A stretch of DNA of 64,000 nt from Erysipelotrichaceae bacterium (GCA_017405675.1 JAFRAB010000047.1:1-64000); one strand, 5' to 3'. Shown: positions 1 through 8,616, counted from the stretch's first letter. Numbers and translations: made by a program. Notes: a model not told the origin generated them from the sequence alone.

Positions 1-17
1 GATCAAACTCTCCGTTT
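1..17 (-). rRNA. rrs: 16S rRNA, 5' tip only
   Basis: The minus strand ends in GGAGAGTTTGATC, the near-universal 5' end of bacterial 16S rRNA (forward-primer region). Only about 17 nt lie in the window; the gene continues past the left edge. A strong promoter and boxA-like leader upstream agree with an rrn operon. The exact mature 5' end is inferred. Confidence 0.85.
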
Positions 18-74
18 GATATTATAGATCTTTTTATTTTTGCTTTTGTTATCCGATATCTTCCGATATCTTTG

Positions 75-151
75 AGTGTGTTTCCACTCTTTTAAATTGA
101 CGTGTGTTTCTGTCTGATTCTCAAAGAACAACTTCGCGCTTTTTCAGCGCT
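75..151 (-). promoter_or_regulatory. rrn leader: boxA-like site and hairpins
   Basis: The leader before 16S holds GTTGTTCTTTGAGAAT (about 118-132), which resembles the boxA antitermination element. A hairpin with GCGC arms lies at 135-151 and one with GAGTG/CACTC arms at about 75-92. The latter may belong to the RNase III processing stalk; its partner would lie downstream of 16S, outside the window. Confidence 0.55.
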
Positions 152-187
152 TTTCTATGCATACCGTTTTCAGCGGTGTGCCTTAAT

Positions 188-216
188 AATATATCACGAC
201 CACAAACCGAATGCAA
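188..216 (-). promoter_or_regulatory. rrn operon promoter
   Basis: Reading the minus strand, TTGCAT (211-216) is separated by 17 nt from TATATT (188-193). It is preceded by an A-rich tract (about 217-250) that looks like an UP element. It lies about 170 nt before the 16S 5' end. The same -35 hexamer and spacing recur at rpsU. Confidence 0.75.
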
Positions 217-267
217 CACCTTTTTTGTTTTTTTTGCTTGTTTTTTCATATTTAAATTCACGTAACT

Positions 268-292
268 AAAAGGCCTCTTTCGAGGCCTTTTA
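268..292 (-). terminator. valS terminator
   Basis: A perfect hairpin AAAAGGCCTC-GAAA-GAGGCCTTTT lies 10 nt after the valS stop. The U-run after the stem is short, so efficiency is uncertain. It insulates valS from the rrn promoter about 50 nt further on. Confidence 0.7.
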
Positions 293-302
293 TACTGCTG
301 TT

Positions 303-2897
303 TTAGTGCAGATCTTCAAGCTGCTGAAGTACTACATTATACTGCTGTCTGTATGATTCCAGCTTTTCTTTTTCCTGTTTGATCTTGGCTTCCGGAGCCT
401 TGGAAATAAAGTTAGGATTTGACAGCATGCCCTCTCCTCTCTTTATTTCGCCTTCCAGTCTGGCCTTTTCCTTAAGAAGCTTTTTCTTTTCTTCTTCAAA
501 GTCAACGATCTGCCCCAGGTCAACTGTCAGAGAGCCTCTTGTCAGAGGTCTGACAACCAGATTACCTTCAAGCTTTTCTACCCATCTGACCTTAGCCAGT
601 TTTTCATACATCTTGCTCATCTCTGGTTCAACTTCAAGACTGTTGCCGTTTTCATCGCTGATGGCAATGTCAAACAGCAGTGACGGTTTGATGTTGTAAT
701 CAGTTCTCAGTGTTCTAACACCGGTAATAACATCGATCAGTCTGTCAACGTCAGCTACACCTGCGGTATCAATATCTCTGATCTCAGGATATTTTTCAAT
801 GCAGAGAGCCTTTTCAGCATGTGGCAGAGATGCATAAATATTCTCTGTAACGAACGGTATATAAGGATGTAATAATTTTAATATATCTAATAATACTGTA
901 AGCAGCGTGCTCTTGGTTGCTCTTACAACCTTTTCATCCTCAGATGACAGAGTTGATTTTGTGAGTTCAATGTACCAGTTGCAGAAATCGTTCCAGACGA
1001 AGTCATAAACCTCGTTACCGGCTAAAGCAAATTCATACTTATCCATGTTGCCTACAACCTGCTTAATGGTTTTATTCAGTTTATCAAGCATCCAGGCATC
1101 AATGTTGTTGAGATTATCCAGGCAGATATCTTCAAGTGAGAAATCACCAAGATTCATCTGAACGAATCTGCTGGCATTCCACAGCTTGTTGATGAAGTTC
1201 CATGATGCTTCAACTTTGGAGTCGATGAATCTCATGTCCTGTCCAGGTGTGGAGTTGGTAGTCAGGAAGAATCTCAGACTGTCAGCACCATACTTTTCAA
1301 TAACATCTCTAGGGTCAACGCCGTTACCCAGTGATTTACTCATCTTACGGCCCTGTTCATCCCTGATCAGACCATGGATAAGAACATCCTTGAATGGTCT
1401 GTCATCGGTGAAATGACGTCCGCAGAAAGCCATTCTGGCAACCCAGAAGAAGATAATATCATATCCGGTTTCCAGGCAGCTGGTAGGATAATAACGCTTG
1501 TAGTCATCTGTTTCATCAGGCCAGCCCAATGTTGAGAAAGGCCACAGACAGCTTGAGAACCAGGTATCAAGAACATCTTCATCCTGATGCCAGTTTTCAA
1601 TGTCTGCCGGTGCTTCTTCAGCACAGTAGATCTCACCTGTTTCGTTATGATACCAGACAGGAATTCTGTGACCCCACCACAGCTGACGGGAAATGCACCA
1701 GTCTTCAATGTTTTCCAGCCATTGGATGAAAGTTCTTTCGAATCTTTCCGGATAGAAATTGATCTTGGTTTCAGGGTCTTTCTGTTTATCCAATACAGCC
1801 TTGGCTAAAGGTTCCATCTTAACAAACCACTGGTCTGAAAGATAAGGCTCAACGATTGCGTCGGTTCTTTCTGAATGGCCAACCGGATGGATGATCTTTT
1901 CGATTTTTACCAGATGTCCTTCTGATTCAATTCTCTTTACGAGTTTTTCACGGCAGTCAAATCTGTCGAGTCCGTCATATTCGCCAGCCAGTGAATTCAT
2001 TGTGGCATCAGGGTTAATGCATACCGGCTTATCAAATCCGTATTTCTCACCGATCTTATAGTCATTAGGGTCGTGTGCAGGCGTGCACTTCATGGCACCT
2101 GTACCGAATTCGATATCGATGTAATCATCGGCTATGATTGGCAGAGGTTCATGGTTGGCAGGATTTACGGCATGTTTGCCGATAAGATGCTGATATCTTG
2201 GGTCATCAGGATGAACAACAACACAGACATCACCGAACATAGTTTCAGGACGTGTTGTAGCAACCTCAAGGCTCTCCCCGGTTTCAACAACATCATACCT
2301 GAAGGTATACATTGCACCTTCGGTATCCTTATGGATAACTTCAATATTACTTAAGGCAGTCTGTGCTACAGGGTCCCAGTTGATTATTCTTTTTCCGCGG
2401 TAAATCAGTCCTTCATTATACAGCTGTACAAATTCTCTTTTGACAGCCTTTGAAAGGCCTTCATCAAGAGTGAATCTCTCGCGGCTGTAATCAAAGCCCA
2501 GGCCCATTGAAGCCCACTGCTTGCGGATGTGTCCGGCATATTCTTCTTTCCATTCCCAGGCTCTTTCCAGGAACTTTTCACGGCCGATATCATATCTTGA
2601 AATGCCTTCTGACTTCAGTCTGGCATCAACCTTGGCCTGTGTGGCAATGCCGGCATGGTCCATTCCAGGCAGAGAAAGAACATCATAACCCTGTAATCTC
2701 TTGTATCTGGTTATGATATCCATCAGGGTGAAGTCCCAGGCATGTCCAAGATGCAGCATTCCTGTAACGTTTGGAGGAGGAATAACCATACTGTAAGGTT
2801 TCTTGCTGATATCACCAGCAGTAAAATAACCTTCTTCTATCCAGTTATCGTAAACTCCCTCTTCAACTTTTTTGTGTTCATACTTCTGATCAAGCAT
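303..2897 (-). CDS. valS: valyl-tRNA synthetase
   Basis: Class Ia synthetase that charges tRNA-Val in the cytoplasm and edits Thr-tRNA. The protein is about 864 residues, normal for the family. It has the HIGH-type motif HLGH near residues 49-52, the KMSKS motif near residue 517, and a C-terminal coiled-coil arm rich in Lys and Glu. An upstream in-frame ATG at 2921 is possible, but GGGAGG sits 8 nt before the ATG at 2897, which therefore is the likely start. It is preceded by a T-box leader and terminator, so expression should respond to uncharged tRNA-Val. The next element downstream is an rRNA operon promoter. Confidence 0.97.
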   Translation of the reverse strand: MLDQKYEHKKVEEGVYDNWIEEGYFTAGDISKKPYSMVIPPPNVTGMLHLGHAWDFTLMDIITRYKRLQGYDVLSLPGMDHAGIATQAKVDARLKSEGISRYDIGREKFLERAWEWKEEYAGHIRKQWASMGLGFDYSRERFTLDEGLSKAVKREFVQLYNEGLIYRGKRIINWDPVAQTALSNIEVIHKDTEGAMYTFRYDVVETGESLEVATTRPETMFGDVCVVVHPDDPRYQHLIGKHAVNPANHEPLPIIADDYIDIEFGTGAMKCTPAHDPNDYKIGEKYGFDKPVCINPDATMNSLAGEYDGLDRFDCREKLVKRIESEGHLVKIEKIIHPVGHSERTDAIVEPYLSDQWFVKMEPLAKAVLDKQKDPETKINFYPERFERTFIQWLENIEDWCISRQLWWGHRIPVWYHNETGEIYCAEEAPADIENWHQDEDVLDTWFSSCLWPFSTLGWPDETDDYKRYYPTSCLETGYDIIFFWVARMAFCGRHFTDDRPFKDVLIHGLIRDEQGRKMSKSLGNGVDPRDVIEKYGADSLRFFLTTNSTPGQDMRFIDSKVEASWNFINKLWNASRFVQMNLGDFSLEDICLDNLNNIDAWMLDKLNKTIKQVVGNMDKYEFALAGNEVYDFVWNDFCNWYIELTKSTLSSEDEKVVRATKSTLLTVLLDILKLLHPYIPFVTENIYASLPHAEKALCIEKYPEIRDIDTAGVADVDRLIDVITGVRTLRTDYNIKPSLLFDIAISDENGNSLEVEPEMSKMYEKLAKVRWVEKLEGNLVVRPLTRGSLTVDLGQIVDFEEEKKKLLKEKARLEGEIKRGEGMLSNPNFISKAPEAKIKQEKEKLESYRQQYNVVLQQLEDLH

Positions 2898-2914
2898 ACT
2901 CATTTCCTCCCAAA

Positions 2915-3120
2915 AAAACAAAAAGCGCCATCCAAGGACGCTTTAACGTGGTACCACCTTTGTTTATACTCATTGTTTGTTAACGCCAGCTACGGAACGT
3001 ACTACTGTCTTTCATACGTCCAACTCCAAGTCGACCTTCATGCTGCCCGTTACAGCCTTTCACCATACAGCTGCTCTCTGAAAATCAGGTTAAGCACTAC
3101 TCCTACTTTTCTTCGTTGTT
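2915..3120 (-). promoter_or_regulatory. T-box riboswitch of valS
   Basis: The leader carries the T-box sequence AGGTGGTACCACG (2960-2947), the Stem I distal elements AGAGAGC and GGTGAAA (about 3080-3058), and a GTC triplet (3035-3033) in the context expected for the specifier loop. GTC is a valine codon, matching the downstream gene. A G+C stem followed by T-runs (about 2944-2915) forms the terminator that competes with the antiterminator. Uncharged tRNA-Val would promote readthrough into valS. Family and logic are well established; exact pairing here is inferred. Confidence 0.92.
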
Positions 3121-3126
3121 AGTTCA

Positions 3127-3155
3127 ATTATAAATAATATGTATTCCAAAAACAA
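3127..3155 (-). promoter_or_regulatory. promoter of the valS T-box transcript
   Basis: TTGTTT (3150-3155), a 17-nt spacer, then TATAAT (3127-3132) on the minus strand. Transcription would start near 3120, just ahead of T-box Stem I. The 3156-3219 stretch between it and the upstream terminator shows nothing recognisable. Confidence 0.7.
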
Positions 3156-3219
3156 CTGTTTCTTTTACCTGAAACACAATATGTTTACCCATTATCAATA
3201 TGACAGCATAATAAAAAAC

Positions 3220-3234
3220 AGTATCAGCGATACT
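3220..3234 (-). terminator. terminator of the small membrane-protein cluster
   Basis: Hairpin AGTATC-GCT-GATACT followed on the minus strand by GTTTTTTAT. The stem overlaps the stop codon of the last 50-residue gene. Confidence 0.65.
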
Positions 3235-3385
3235 ATTTCTTATGTATTTTCTTTCTGAAAATCAGGCCAATGGCAATTGCTGAAACAGCCGCTACCGCAA
3301 TCAACGGCACGATGAAATTAGTTTTTTCAACAACAGGCTCATCAACAAGCAGATCATTGAGCACCGGTAAAATATCAGTTATCAT
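3233..3385 (-). CDS. 50-residue single-span membrane protein (second paralog)
   Basis: Not recognised as a named family. The 50-residue product has an N-terminal amphipathic part (MITDILPVLNDLLVD), a Thr-Asn turn, one hydrophobic span at about residues 24-43, and a basic tail ending FRKKIHKK. It is predicted to sit in the membrane with the tail inside. It starts 6 nt after the stop of another 50-residue gene with the same length and layout, so the two look like tandem duplicates. The RBS (AGGAAG/TAGGG) lies inside the end of the previous gene. The tail resembles the hydrophobic-plus-basic end of LPXTG proteins but has no LPXTG. Last gene of a four-gene cluster. Confidence 0.6.
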   Translation of the reverse strand: MITDILPVLNDLLVDEPVVEKTNFIVPLIAVAAVSAIAIGLIFRKKIHKK

Positions 3386-3391
3386 TTTTCC

Positions 3392-3544
3392 CTACTTCCT
3401 TTTTTTGAACAGGAACTTTATGGCAAAAGCTCCTGCTGCAACAGCAACAGCCAGCAAAGCTACCAGTGGTCCGTTATTTGTAACCACATCAATTGGATCA
3501 GGTGCAAGTGCATCTCCCAAAACTTTTACAAGAAATAATTCCAT
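3392..3544 (-). CDS. 50-residue single-span membrane protein (first paralog)
   Basis: Not recognised as a named family. The product is exactly 50 residues: an N-terminal amphipathic stretch (MELFLVKVLGDALAPDP), a TNNGP turn, one membrane span at about residues 27-44, and the basic tail KFLFKKRK. A clean GGGAGG lies 5 nt before the ATG, which strongly supports translation. The start overlaps the 3' end of the preceding 110-residue gene by 19 nt, suggesting translational coupling. It is a likely paralog of the next small gene. Function is unknown; a regulatory or assembly subunit for the transporter in the same cluster is only a guess. Confidence 0.65.
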   Translation of the reverse strand: MELFLVKVLGDALAPDPIDVVTNNGPLVALLAVAVAAGAFAIKFLFKKRK

Positions 3545-3858
3545 ATGATTCCTCCCGCAAATGATGCTGCATTGACGATCAAGGCAGTATGCAACGGATT
3601 CATTTCCGTCTTCATGTATTTTTTCATGTATAACCGTTCAACAGCTACAACTGCAGCTTCCAGAACTGCCATACATATATAATTGTTTATAATATTATAC
3701 TGCAAATTCAGCTGATATAGAATATTAGCCGGTATATTAGTGACGATGTTGATCAGTGTCATAAGAATAAATTCGTCTTTTTCCCTTACACCAATAACGA
3801 GCAGAACAGCATTTTCAATTACTATTGTCAGTGCCAGTGCAATGATTAATCTAAGCAT
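3526..3858 (-). CDS. 110-residue integral membrane protein, unknown
   Basis: The reading frame is open upstream, but AAGGAG lies just before the ATG at 3858, one base after the stop of the transporter gene, so a 110-residue product is chosen. It has about three to four hydrophobic segments (residues 1-22, 30-50, 58-76 and 90-108). Polar residues within the spans (the IENAV segment, Asn in the second span, Glu and Asn in later ones) suggest a working membrane protein rather than a simple anchor. I do not recognise the family. Its position between an MFS-type gene and two 50-residue membrane proteins suggests one membrane complex. Confidence 0.7.
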   Translation of the reverse strand: MLRLIIALALTIVIENAVLLVIGVREKDEFILMTLINIVTNIPANILYQLNLQYNIINNYICMAVLEAAVVAVERLYMKKYMKTEMNPLHTALIVNAASFAGGIIWNYFL

Positions 3859-3859
3859 C

Positions 3860-4891
3860 TTACAGCTCCTTTCTGCCGCCCGTAAGAGGCAGAAGCAGCA
3901 GCAATGATACCAATGACCCAACTGTTCCAATCAGCAGGGAATTGCCTGAAAATGCCGGAGACAGATACTTTATGTAAAAACCTATAAACAAGCCAAAAGT
4001 CAGTATGCCAAAGGCAAATCCTTCCAGATGTTTCATCCTTTCTGCCAGCATGCACAGTGTTATCGGCATTGTCATATTGAAGAAAAGCAATGCCAGCAAG
4101 CCAAACGGTGTCATCTTTCCCAACAGGTAACATAATGCAGCTGACAGCAGAGTCGCCACAACTGTTTTTCGGTATCCCAGAACCGGCTTTATAAACCCTC
4201 CAAGTGTTTTACCGCCTGCCACGCAAAGTACTGCCATGAAGCCCAGAAGAACTCCATGTTTCCATTCAAAGGAAACCGCAAAGCCCACATATGACCTGAG
4301 TATTACAACCATCAGAGTCAGTATTATGGCCTTCAGTGCTTCCTCATCAATTTCCAGAACAGCAGGCTTTCTTTCAGGATTGTTCTTTGTGATTTCCTTG
4401 TAAAACAGGATAAACAAAACCGTCATCACAACAGTAATCGCAATTCTTAATGCCAGACTGTTACCGGCCGTTATCTGCCCGATGAACAGACCAATGGCAC
4501 CAGGAGCGACAAATGTTCCCAGTCCCCTTCCCTCATAGCTGTTCTGCCGGTCCAGGTGAATCGTAATTATGCCACCGCCAACATGAAACAGTGCATTGCC
4601 GAGGCCGAAAACCCATACCGGAAAGTCAAGCAATCCTGACAAAGTCAGGGGTATGCTTAACCGTATAAACAGGATGGCATTATCCTCCTGCCTCCTGCTT
4701 TTCATGGCATCTGCCAGAAGTCCCAGCGGCATCTGCAGCACAAAGGCACAGAAATTATACAGCACTACCCGGACCGCCTTTCCTTCAGCGATCATGCTGT
4801 AAACCGCAAAGGCGCAGATAAGATCAGTCATGAAATGCATGGCTGACAATAGGCCTGTTATTCTGATGGCAGCTGATTTTCTGTTTTCCAT
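3860..4891 (-). CDS. MFS-type transporter-like membrane protein
   Basis: A 343-residue, very hydrophobic protein with about ten to eleven membrane spans. The MFS-like parts are a short acidic/basic loop after span two (GLLADAMKSRRQ) and a GNALFHVGGG segment near residue 100 that recalls the fosmidomycin-resistance branch (GNA-F-H--GG). It is somewhat shorter than the usual 12-span MFS protein (about 400 residues). The substrate cannot be read from sequence. There is no Shine-Dalgarno before the ATG; a TGGTAAAAT extended -10 ends 6 nt before it, so the mRNA may be leaderless. First gene of the four-gene cluster. Confidence 0.7.
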   Translation of the reverse strand: MENRKSAAIRITGLLSAMHFMTDLICAFAVYSMIAEGKAVRVVLYNFCAFVLQMPLGLLADAMKSRRQEDNAILFIRLSIPLTLSGLLDFPVWVFGLGNALFHVGGGIITIHLDRQNSYEGRGLGTFVAPGAIGLFIGQITAGNSLALRIAITVVMTVLFILFYKEITKNNPERKPAVLEIDEEALKAIILTLMVVILRSYVGFAVSFEWKHGVLLGFMAVLCVAGGKTLGGFIKPVLGYRKTVVATLLSAALCYLLGKMTPFGLLALLFFNMTMPITLCMLAERMKHLEGFAFGILTFGLFIGFYIKYLSPAFSGNSLLIGTVGSLVSLLLLLPLTGGRKEL

Positions 4892-4897
4892 ACTACG

Positions 4898-4906
4898 ATT
4901 TTACCA
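4898..4906 (-). promoter_or_regulatory. extended -10 promoter, probably giving a leaderless mRNA
   Basis: TGGTAAAAT on the minus strand is an extended -10 element. No good -35 is visible. Only 6 nt separate it from the ATG at 4891 and there is no Shine-Dalgarno, so transcription would begin at or next to the start codon. Confidence 0.45.
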
Positions 4907-4912
4907 CAACAA

Positions 4913-4934
4913 AAGAGCAGTAGTGACTGCTCTT
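4913..4934 (-). terminator. lon terminator
   Basis: Perfect 7-bp hairpin GAGCAGT/ACTGCTC, 6 nt after the lon stop, with flanking A/T runs (TTTTGTTG follows on the minus strand). It separates lon from the small-membrane-protein cluster. Confidence 0.8.
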
Positions 4935-4939
4935 TCATG

Positions 4940-7267
4940 TTATTTGTTTAAGGCCAGATTCAGCACTTCATCAACGGTGCTTACCGGAACGAATTCCATG
5001 GCTTTTCTGACGGTTTCAGGTATATCATCAATATCCTTCAGATTCTTCTTAGGAAGAATGATCTTGCGGATATCACTGCGGTAGGCAGCCATTGTTTTTT
5101 CTCTTAAGCCGCCGATCGGCAGAACATTACCTCTTAAGGTAACTTCACCGGTCATGGCCAAGGAGCTTGATACACTTCTCTGTGTCAGAGCGCTGACAAC
5201 AGCTGTCGTCAGTGTAATACCGGCACTTGGTCCGTCTTTAGGCACTGCTCCTTCCGGAACGTGAATGTGGATATCGTGGCTTTCGAAGAACTTAGGATCA
5301 ATACCGAATCTTTCGGCATTGCTCTTGACATAGCCAACAGCTATGGTGGCGCTTTCCTTCATGACATCGCCGAGCTGACCGGTTATGATCAGACCGCCCT
5401 TGCCGTCAAAGTAAGTTACTTCAATTGGCAGAATATCTCCGCCGAATGATGTGTATGCCAGTCCGGTTGCTACGCCAACCTGATCTTCTTTTTCCTTTTC
5501 ACCGAATTCGAACAGTTCCTTGCCCAGCCATTTCTGGATCAGTTCAACCGTAATGGTTACACTTTCGTGATCACCTTTTGTATAGGCAAGTGCTGTCTTA
5601 CGGCAGAGTTTGCCGATAGCTCTTTCAAGCTGTCTGACACCGGCTTCTCTGGTGTAATGACGAATGATATAAAGTATCTCGTCAGAATTCAGTTTGAACA
5701 TGTCTGAAGTAAGTCCGTTGGCCTCGATTTCCTTTTTGATAAGGTGATCAAGTGCGATATGGAGCTTTTCATCTTCAGTATATGAAGACATCTCAATGAT
5801 CTCCAGTCTGTCTCTTAAGGCATCAGGAATCGAATATAAATCGTTAGCTGTTGCGATGAAGAGAACCTTTGAAAGGTCATATGGTTCTTCAATGAAGTTA
5901 TCAGAGAACTGATTGTTCTGTTCAGGGTCAAGAACTTCCAGCATGGCACTGCTTGGGTCGCCCTTGTAGTCTGAACCGAGCTTATCGATTTCATCAATCA
6001 GGAATACAGGATTGATCGTTCCGGCACGCTTCATACCCTGAATGATCCTGCCCGGCATTGATCCCAGATAGGTTCTTCTGTGACCGCGTACTTCAGCTTC
6101 ATCCTTGACACCGCCCAGAGAGATCTTAACGAACTTTCTGTCCAGTGCTCTGGCAATACTCTTGGCTAAGGAGGTCTTACCTACTCCAGGAGGGCCTGCC
6201 AGACACAGAATCGGAGCATTAAGTGAATTGGTCAGCTTCTTGACTGCGATGTATTCAAGAACTCTTTCCTTCGGTTTTTCCAGACCGTAATGGTCTTCTT
6301 CCAGAATTCTGGAGATCTCGTTGATATCATCTCTGTCTTCTGACTGCTGCCACCAAGGTATCTTCTCTATCCAATCCAGATAATTTCTGATAACGGCGGC
6401 TTCAGGTGAGCCAGATGACATCATTTCAAGTCTGTTGATTTCATCTTTTGCTTTCTTTTTGACGTTTTCAGGATAAGGATTGTTTTCAAATCTTTCTCTT
6501 AAGGCATCAATGTCATTAGCGTCACCCGGATCGTCTCCGAGTTCTCTCTTAATGGCTTTCAGTCTTTCTCTCAGATAGTATTCCTTCTGATTTTCGTCAA
6601 TGCTGTCCTTGACTCTTTCGTTAATGTCATTTTCTACCTGCTTGATTTCTCTGCTGACTTCAAACTGCTGCAGAATGAGCATCAGTCTGTTATTGACATC
6701 GAGAGCCTCAAGGATCTCCTGTCTGTCAGCCAGACTCATTGGCAGATACTGTCCGAACTGATCAGCCAGAACGACACTGCTGACACCGGAGGAAAGATGA
6801 TTGATCAGTTCCTTCGGTACGGCACCGAAATTAACGGAGATCTGTTCGAACTCTTCAAGAACTCTCTTGACGAGAACAGATTCTTCCTTGTCATCGCCAT
6901 AGATATCGTCAACGGCCGTAATATTGGCCATGAACATATCATCGTTTTTGGTTATCACGTTTCCCTGTGCTCTGGCTAATCCATGAAATTTGACTTTCAT
7001 GATACCGCTGTCCTGACGGACATGCTTAATTGAACACAGCGTACCAAAACTGTAGATATCACTGATGTCAGGATCTTCAACCATGACGTCTTTCTGGGTA
7101 ACTACCCAAATCAGTGACTCATATTTTTCTCTTGCTTTGTTAAGAGCGTTTACACTCAACTTTCTTCCAACATCGATAATAATATCCTGTTCCGGGAAGA
7201 TTATGACTCCTCTGGTAACGATTACCGGAAAGTCAGCATTATTGTACATTTCTGAATATAAACTCAT
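4940..7267 (-). CDS. lon: ATP-dependent Lon protease
   Basis: Cytoplasmic AAA+ serine protease that degrades misfolded and regulatory proteins. At 775 residues it matches LonA of Bacillus. It has an N-terminal LON substrate domain, a coiled-coil, an AAA+ module with Walker A GPPGVGKT near 357-364, and a protease domain with catalytic Ser in DGPSAG (about 680) and Lys about 43 residues later (GGLREKT). A GGAG-type RBS precedes the ATG. It lies 33 nt after tig, with no terminator between them, and ends in a strong terminator, so it probably shares the CIRCE-controlled transcript from upstream of the DUF3196 gene. Confidence 0.97.
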   Translation of the reverse strand: MSLYSEMYNNADFPVIVTRGVIIFPEQDIIIDVGRKLSVNALNKAREKYESLIWVVTQKDVMVEDPDISDIYSFGTLCSIKHVRQDSGIMKVKFHGLARAQGNVITKNDDMFMANITAVDDIYGDDKEESVLVKRVLEEFEQISVNFGAVPKELINHLSSGVSSVVLADQFGQYLPMSLADRQEILEALDVNNRLMLILQQFEVSREIKQVENDINERVKDSIDENQKEYYLRERLKAIKRELGDDPGDANDIDALRERFENNPYPENVKKKAKDEINRLEMMSSGSPEAAVIRNYLDWIEKIPWWQQSEDRDDINEISRILEEDHYGLEKPKERVLEYIAVKKLTNSLNAPILCLAGPPGVGKTSLAKSIARALDRKFVKISLGGVKDEAEVRGHRRTYLGSMPGRIIQGMKRAGTINPVFLIDEIDKLGSDYKGDPSSAMLEVLDPEQNNQFSDNFIEEPYDLSKVLFIATANDLYSIPDALRDRLEIIEMSSYTEDEKLHIALDHLIKKEIEANGLTSDMFKLNSDEILYIIRHYTREAGVRQLERAIGKLCRKTALAYTKGDHESVTITVELIQKWLGKELFEFGEKEKEDQVGVATGLAYTSFGGDILPIEVTYFDGKGGLIITGQLGDVMKESATIAVGYVKSNAERFGIDPKFFESHDIHIHVPEGAVPKDGPSAGITLTTAVVSALTQRSVSSSLAMTGEVTLRGNVLPIGGLREKTMAAYRSDIRKIILPKKNLKDIDDIPETVRKAMEFVPVSTVDEVLNLALNK

Positions 7268-7300
7268 TTACTACGCTCCTTTCAAGGCTGGAACCGCAGA

Positions 7301-8590
7301 TTATTCTGATTTCTTATTCTCCTTTTTCAGAGTATCAAGAACCTTACGGATCTTCAGATCATCTGTCACGTAGCTTTCAGGTGCCAGTTCTCTGATTTTA
7401 TCTACTTCCATGCCATATGTCTTGGCCATTGCTTCGTATTCTTCGTTGATCTCTTCTGCTGTAGGAGCGATCTTCATGTCGTCAGCAATAGCATCCAGAA
7501 CCAGTCTGATTCTGGTCTTCTTTTCAGCTTCAGGTCTTAACTGTTCCTTGAAGCCCTTTTCATCTGTACCCGTGATTCTGTAGTACATGTCCATGTTCAG
7601 ACCCTGCTGTAAAATACGTGATCTGTATTCGGCAAATGTCTGATCTGTTTCATCATCGATCATGATCTCAGGAATTTCAACCTTGCATACTTCACACAGT
7701 TCATCAAGTAAGGCATCTGTAGCCTTCTGTTCTGCTTCAGCCTTACGCTGGTTCTTCATCTGTTCCTTGAGATGCTTGGTGAGGTCATCAACAGTCTTTA
7801 CATCATCGCTGATCTTTAATTCACCAACGAATTCATCGTTTAATTCTGGTAATACCTTTTCCTTGATTCCATCAACCTTTACGTGGAAAACAACAGGCTG
7901 TCCTGCCAGTTCTGCTACACCGTAGTTTTCAGGGAAAGTAACATTGATGTCCTTTTCTTCTTCAGTAGCCATGCCAATGATCTGTTCTTCAAATCCCGGA
8001 ATGAAGCTGCCTGAACCGATTTCCAGAGGATATTCAGTTCCCTTGCCGCCTTCAAAGGCAACGCCGTCCTTGAAGCCTTCAAAATCGATAACTGCAATGT
8101 TACCGTTTTCGACAGTTCCTTCTTCTTTCAGGACTTCTTCAGAATGCTGCTTGCGCAGGTTTTCAATTTCTCTGTCTACGTCTTTCTTTAATACTGAAAC
8201 CTTGTCTTCCTTGTATTCAACAGCCTTATAATCACCTAATTCAACATCAGGATAAACTGTTAATTTATATACTAAAGTTGCAGCATTTTCATCGAGAGCT
8301 TCAACATCCAGCATTGGGCGGTCAATCAGTCTGATATCCTTGAATTCTTCCAGACCATAGTTGAAGGCTTCCTGAGCAACGACATCTACGGCGTCGATCA
8401 GTATCTCTCTGGAATTGACCCGTTTTCTGACCAGATCTGCAGGGGCATGACCCTTTCTGAATCCTTTGATCTGAAGGTTGGCGGCAATCTTCTTAAATGC
8501 CTTTTCCTGGGCCTGTTTCCAGGTTTCGCCATCAACAGTAACCTTTAATTCGGCCTGACTGTTTGCTTTGGTTTCATATAATGCTTTCAT
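7301..8590 (-). CDS. tig: trigger factor chaperone / peptidyl-prolyl isomerase
   Basis: Ribosome-associated chaperone that meets nascent chains at the exit tunnel. It is 429 residues, the normal length. The N-terminal domain has the ribosome-docking signature GFRKGHAP (43-50). A central FKBP-type isomerase domain spans roughly 150-245, followed by the helical C-terminal chaperone arms. The ATG has an AAGGAG RBS. It lies between a DUF3196 gene and lon on one strand. A possible internal promoter lies just upstream. This places folding and proteolysis together in one unit. Confidence 0.97.
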   Translation of the reverse strand: MKALYETKANSQAELKVTVDGETWKQAQEKAFKKIAANLQIKGFRKGHAPADLVRKRVNSREILIDAVDVVAQEAFNYGLEEFKDIRLIDRPMLDVEALDENAATLVYKLTVYPDVELGDYKAVEYKEDKVSVLKKDVDREIENLRKQHSEEVLKEEGTVENGNIAVIDFEGFKDGVAFEGGKGTEYPLEIGSGSFIPGFEEQIIGMATEEEKDINVTFPENYGVAELAGQPVVFHVKVDGIKEKVLPELNDEFVGELKISDDVKTVDDLTKHLKEQMKNQRKAEAEQKATDALLDELCEVCKVEIPEIMIDDETDQTFAEYRSRILQQGLNMDMYYRITGTDEKGFKEQLRPEAEKKTRIRLVLDAIADDMKIAPTAEEINEEYEAMAKTYGMEVDKIRELAPESYVTDDLKIRKVLDTLKKENKKSE

Positions 8591-8616
8591 AAAAATCTCC
8601 TTTTATACACTGAATT

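Noticed and set aside
3270..3548. 92-residue plus-strand frame, Ala/Thr-rich
   Set aside because: It is the antisense shadow of two 50-residue minus-strand genes that have good RBS and membrane-protein composition.
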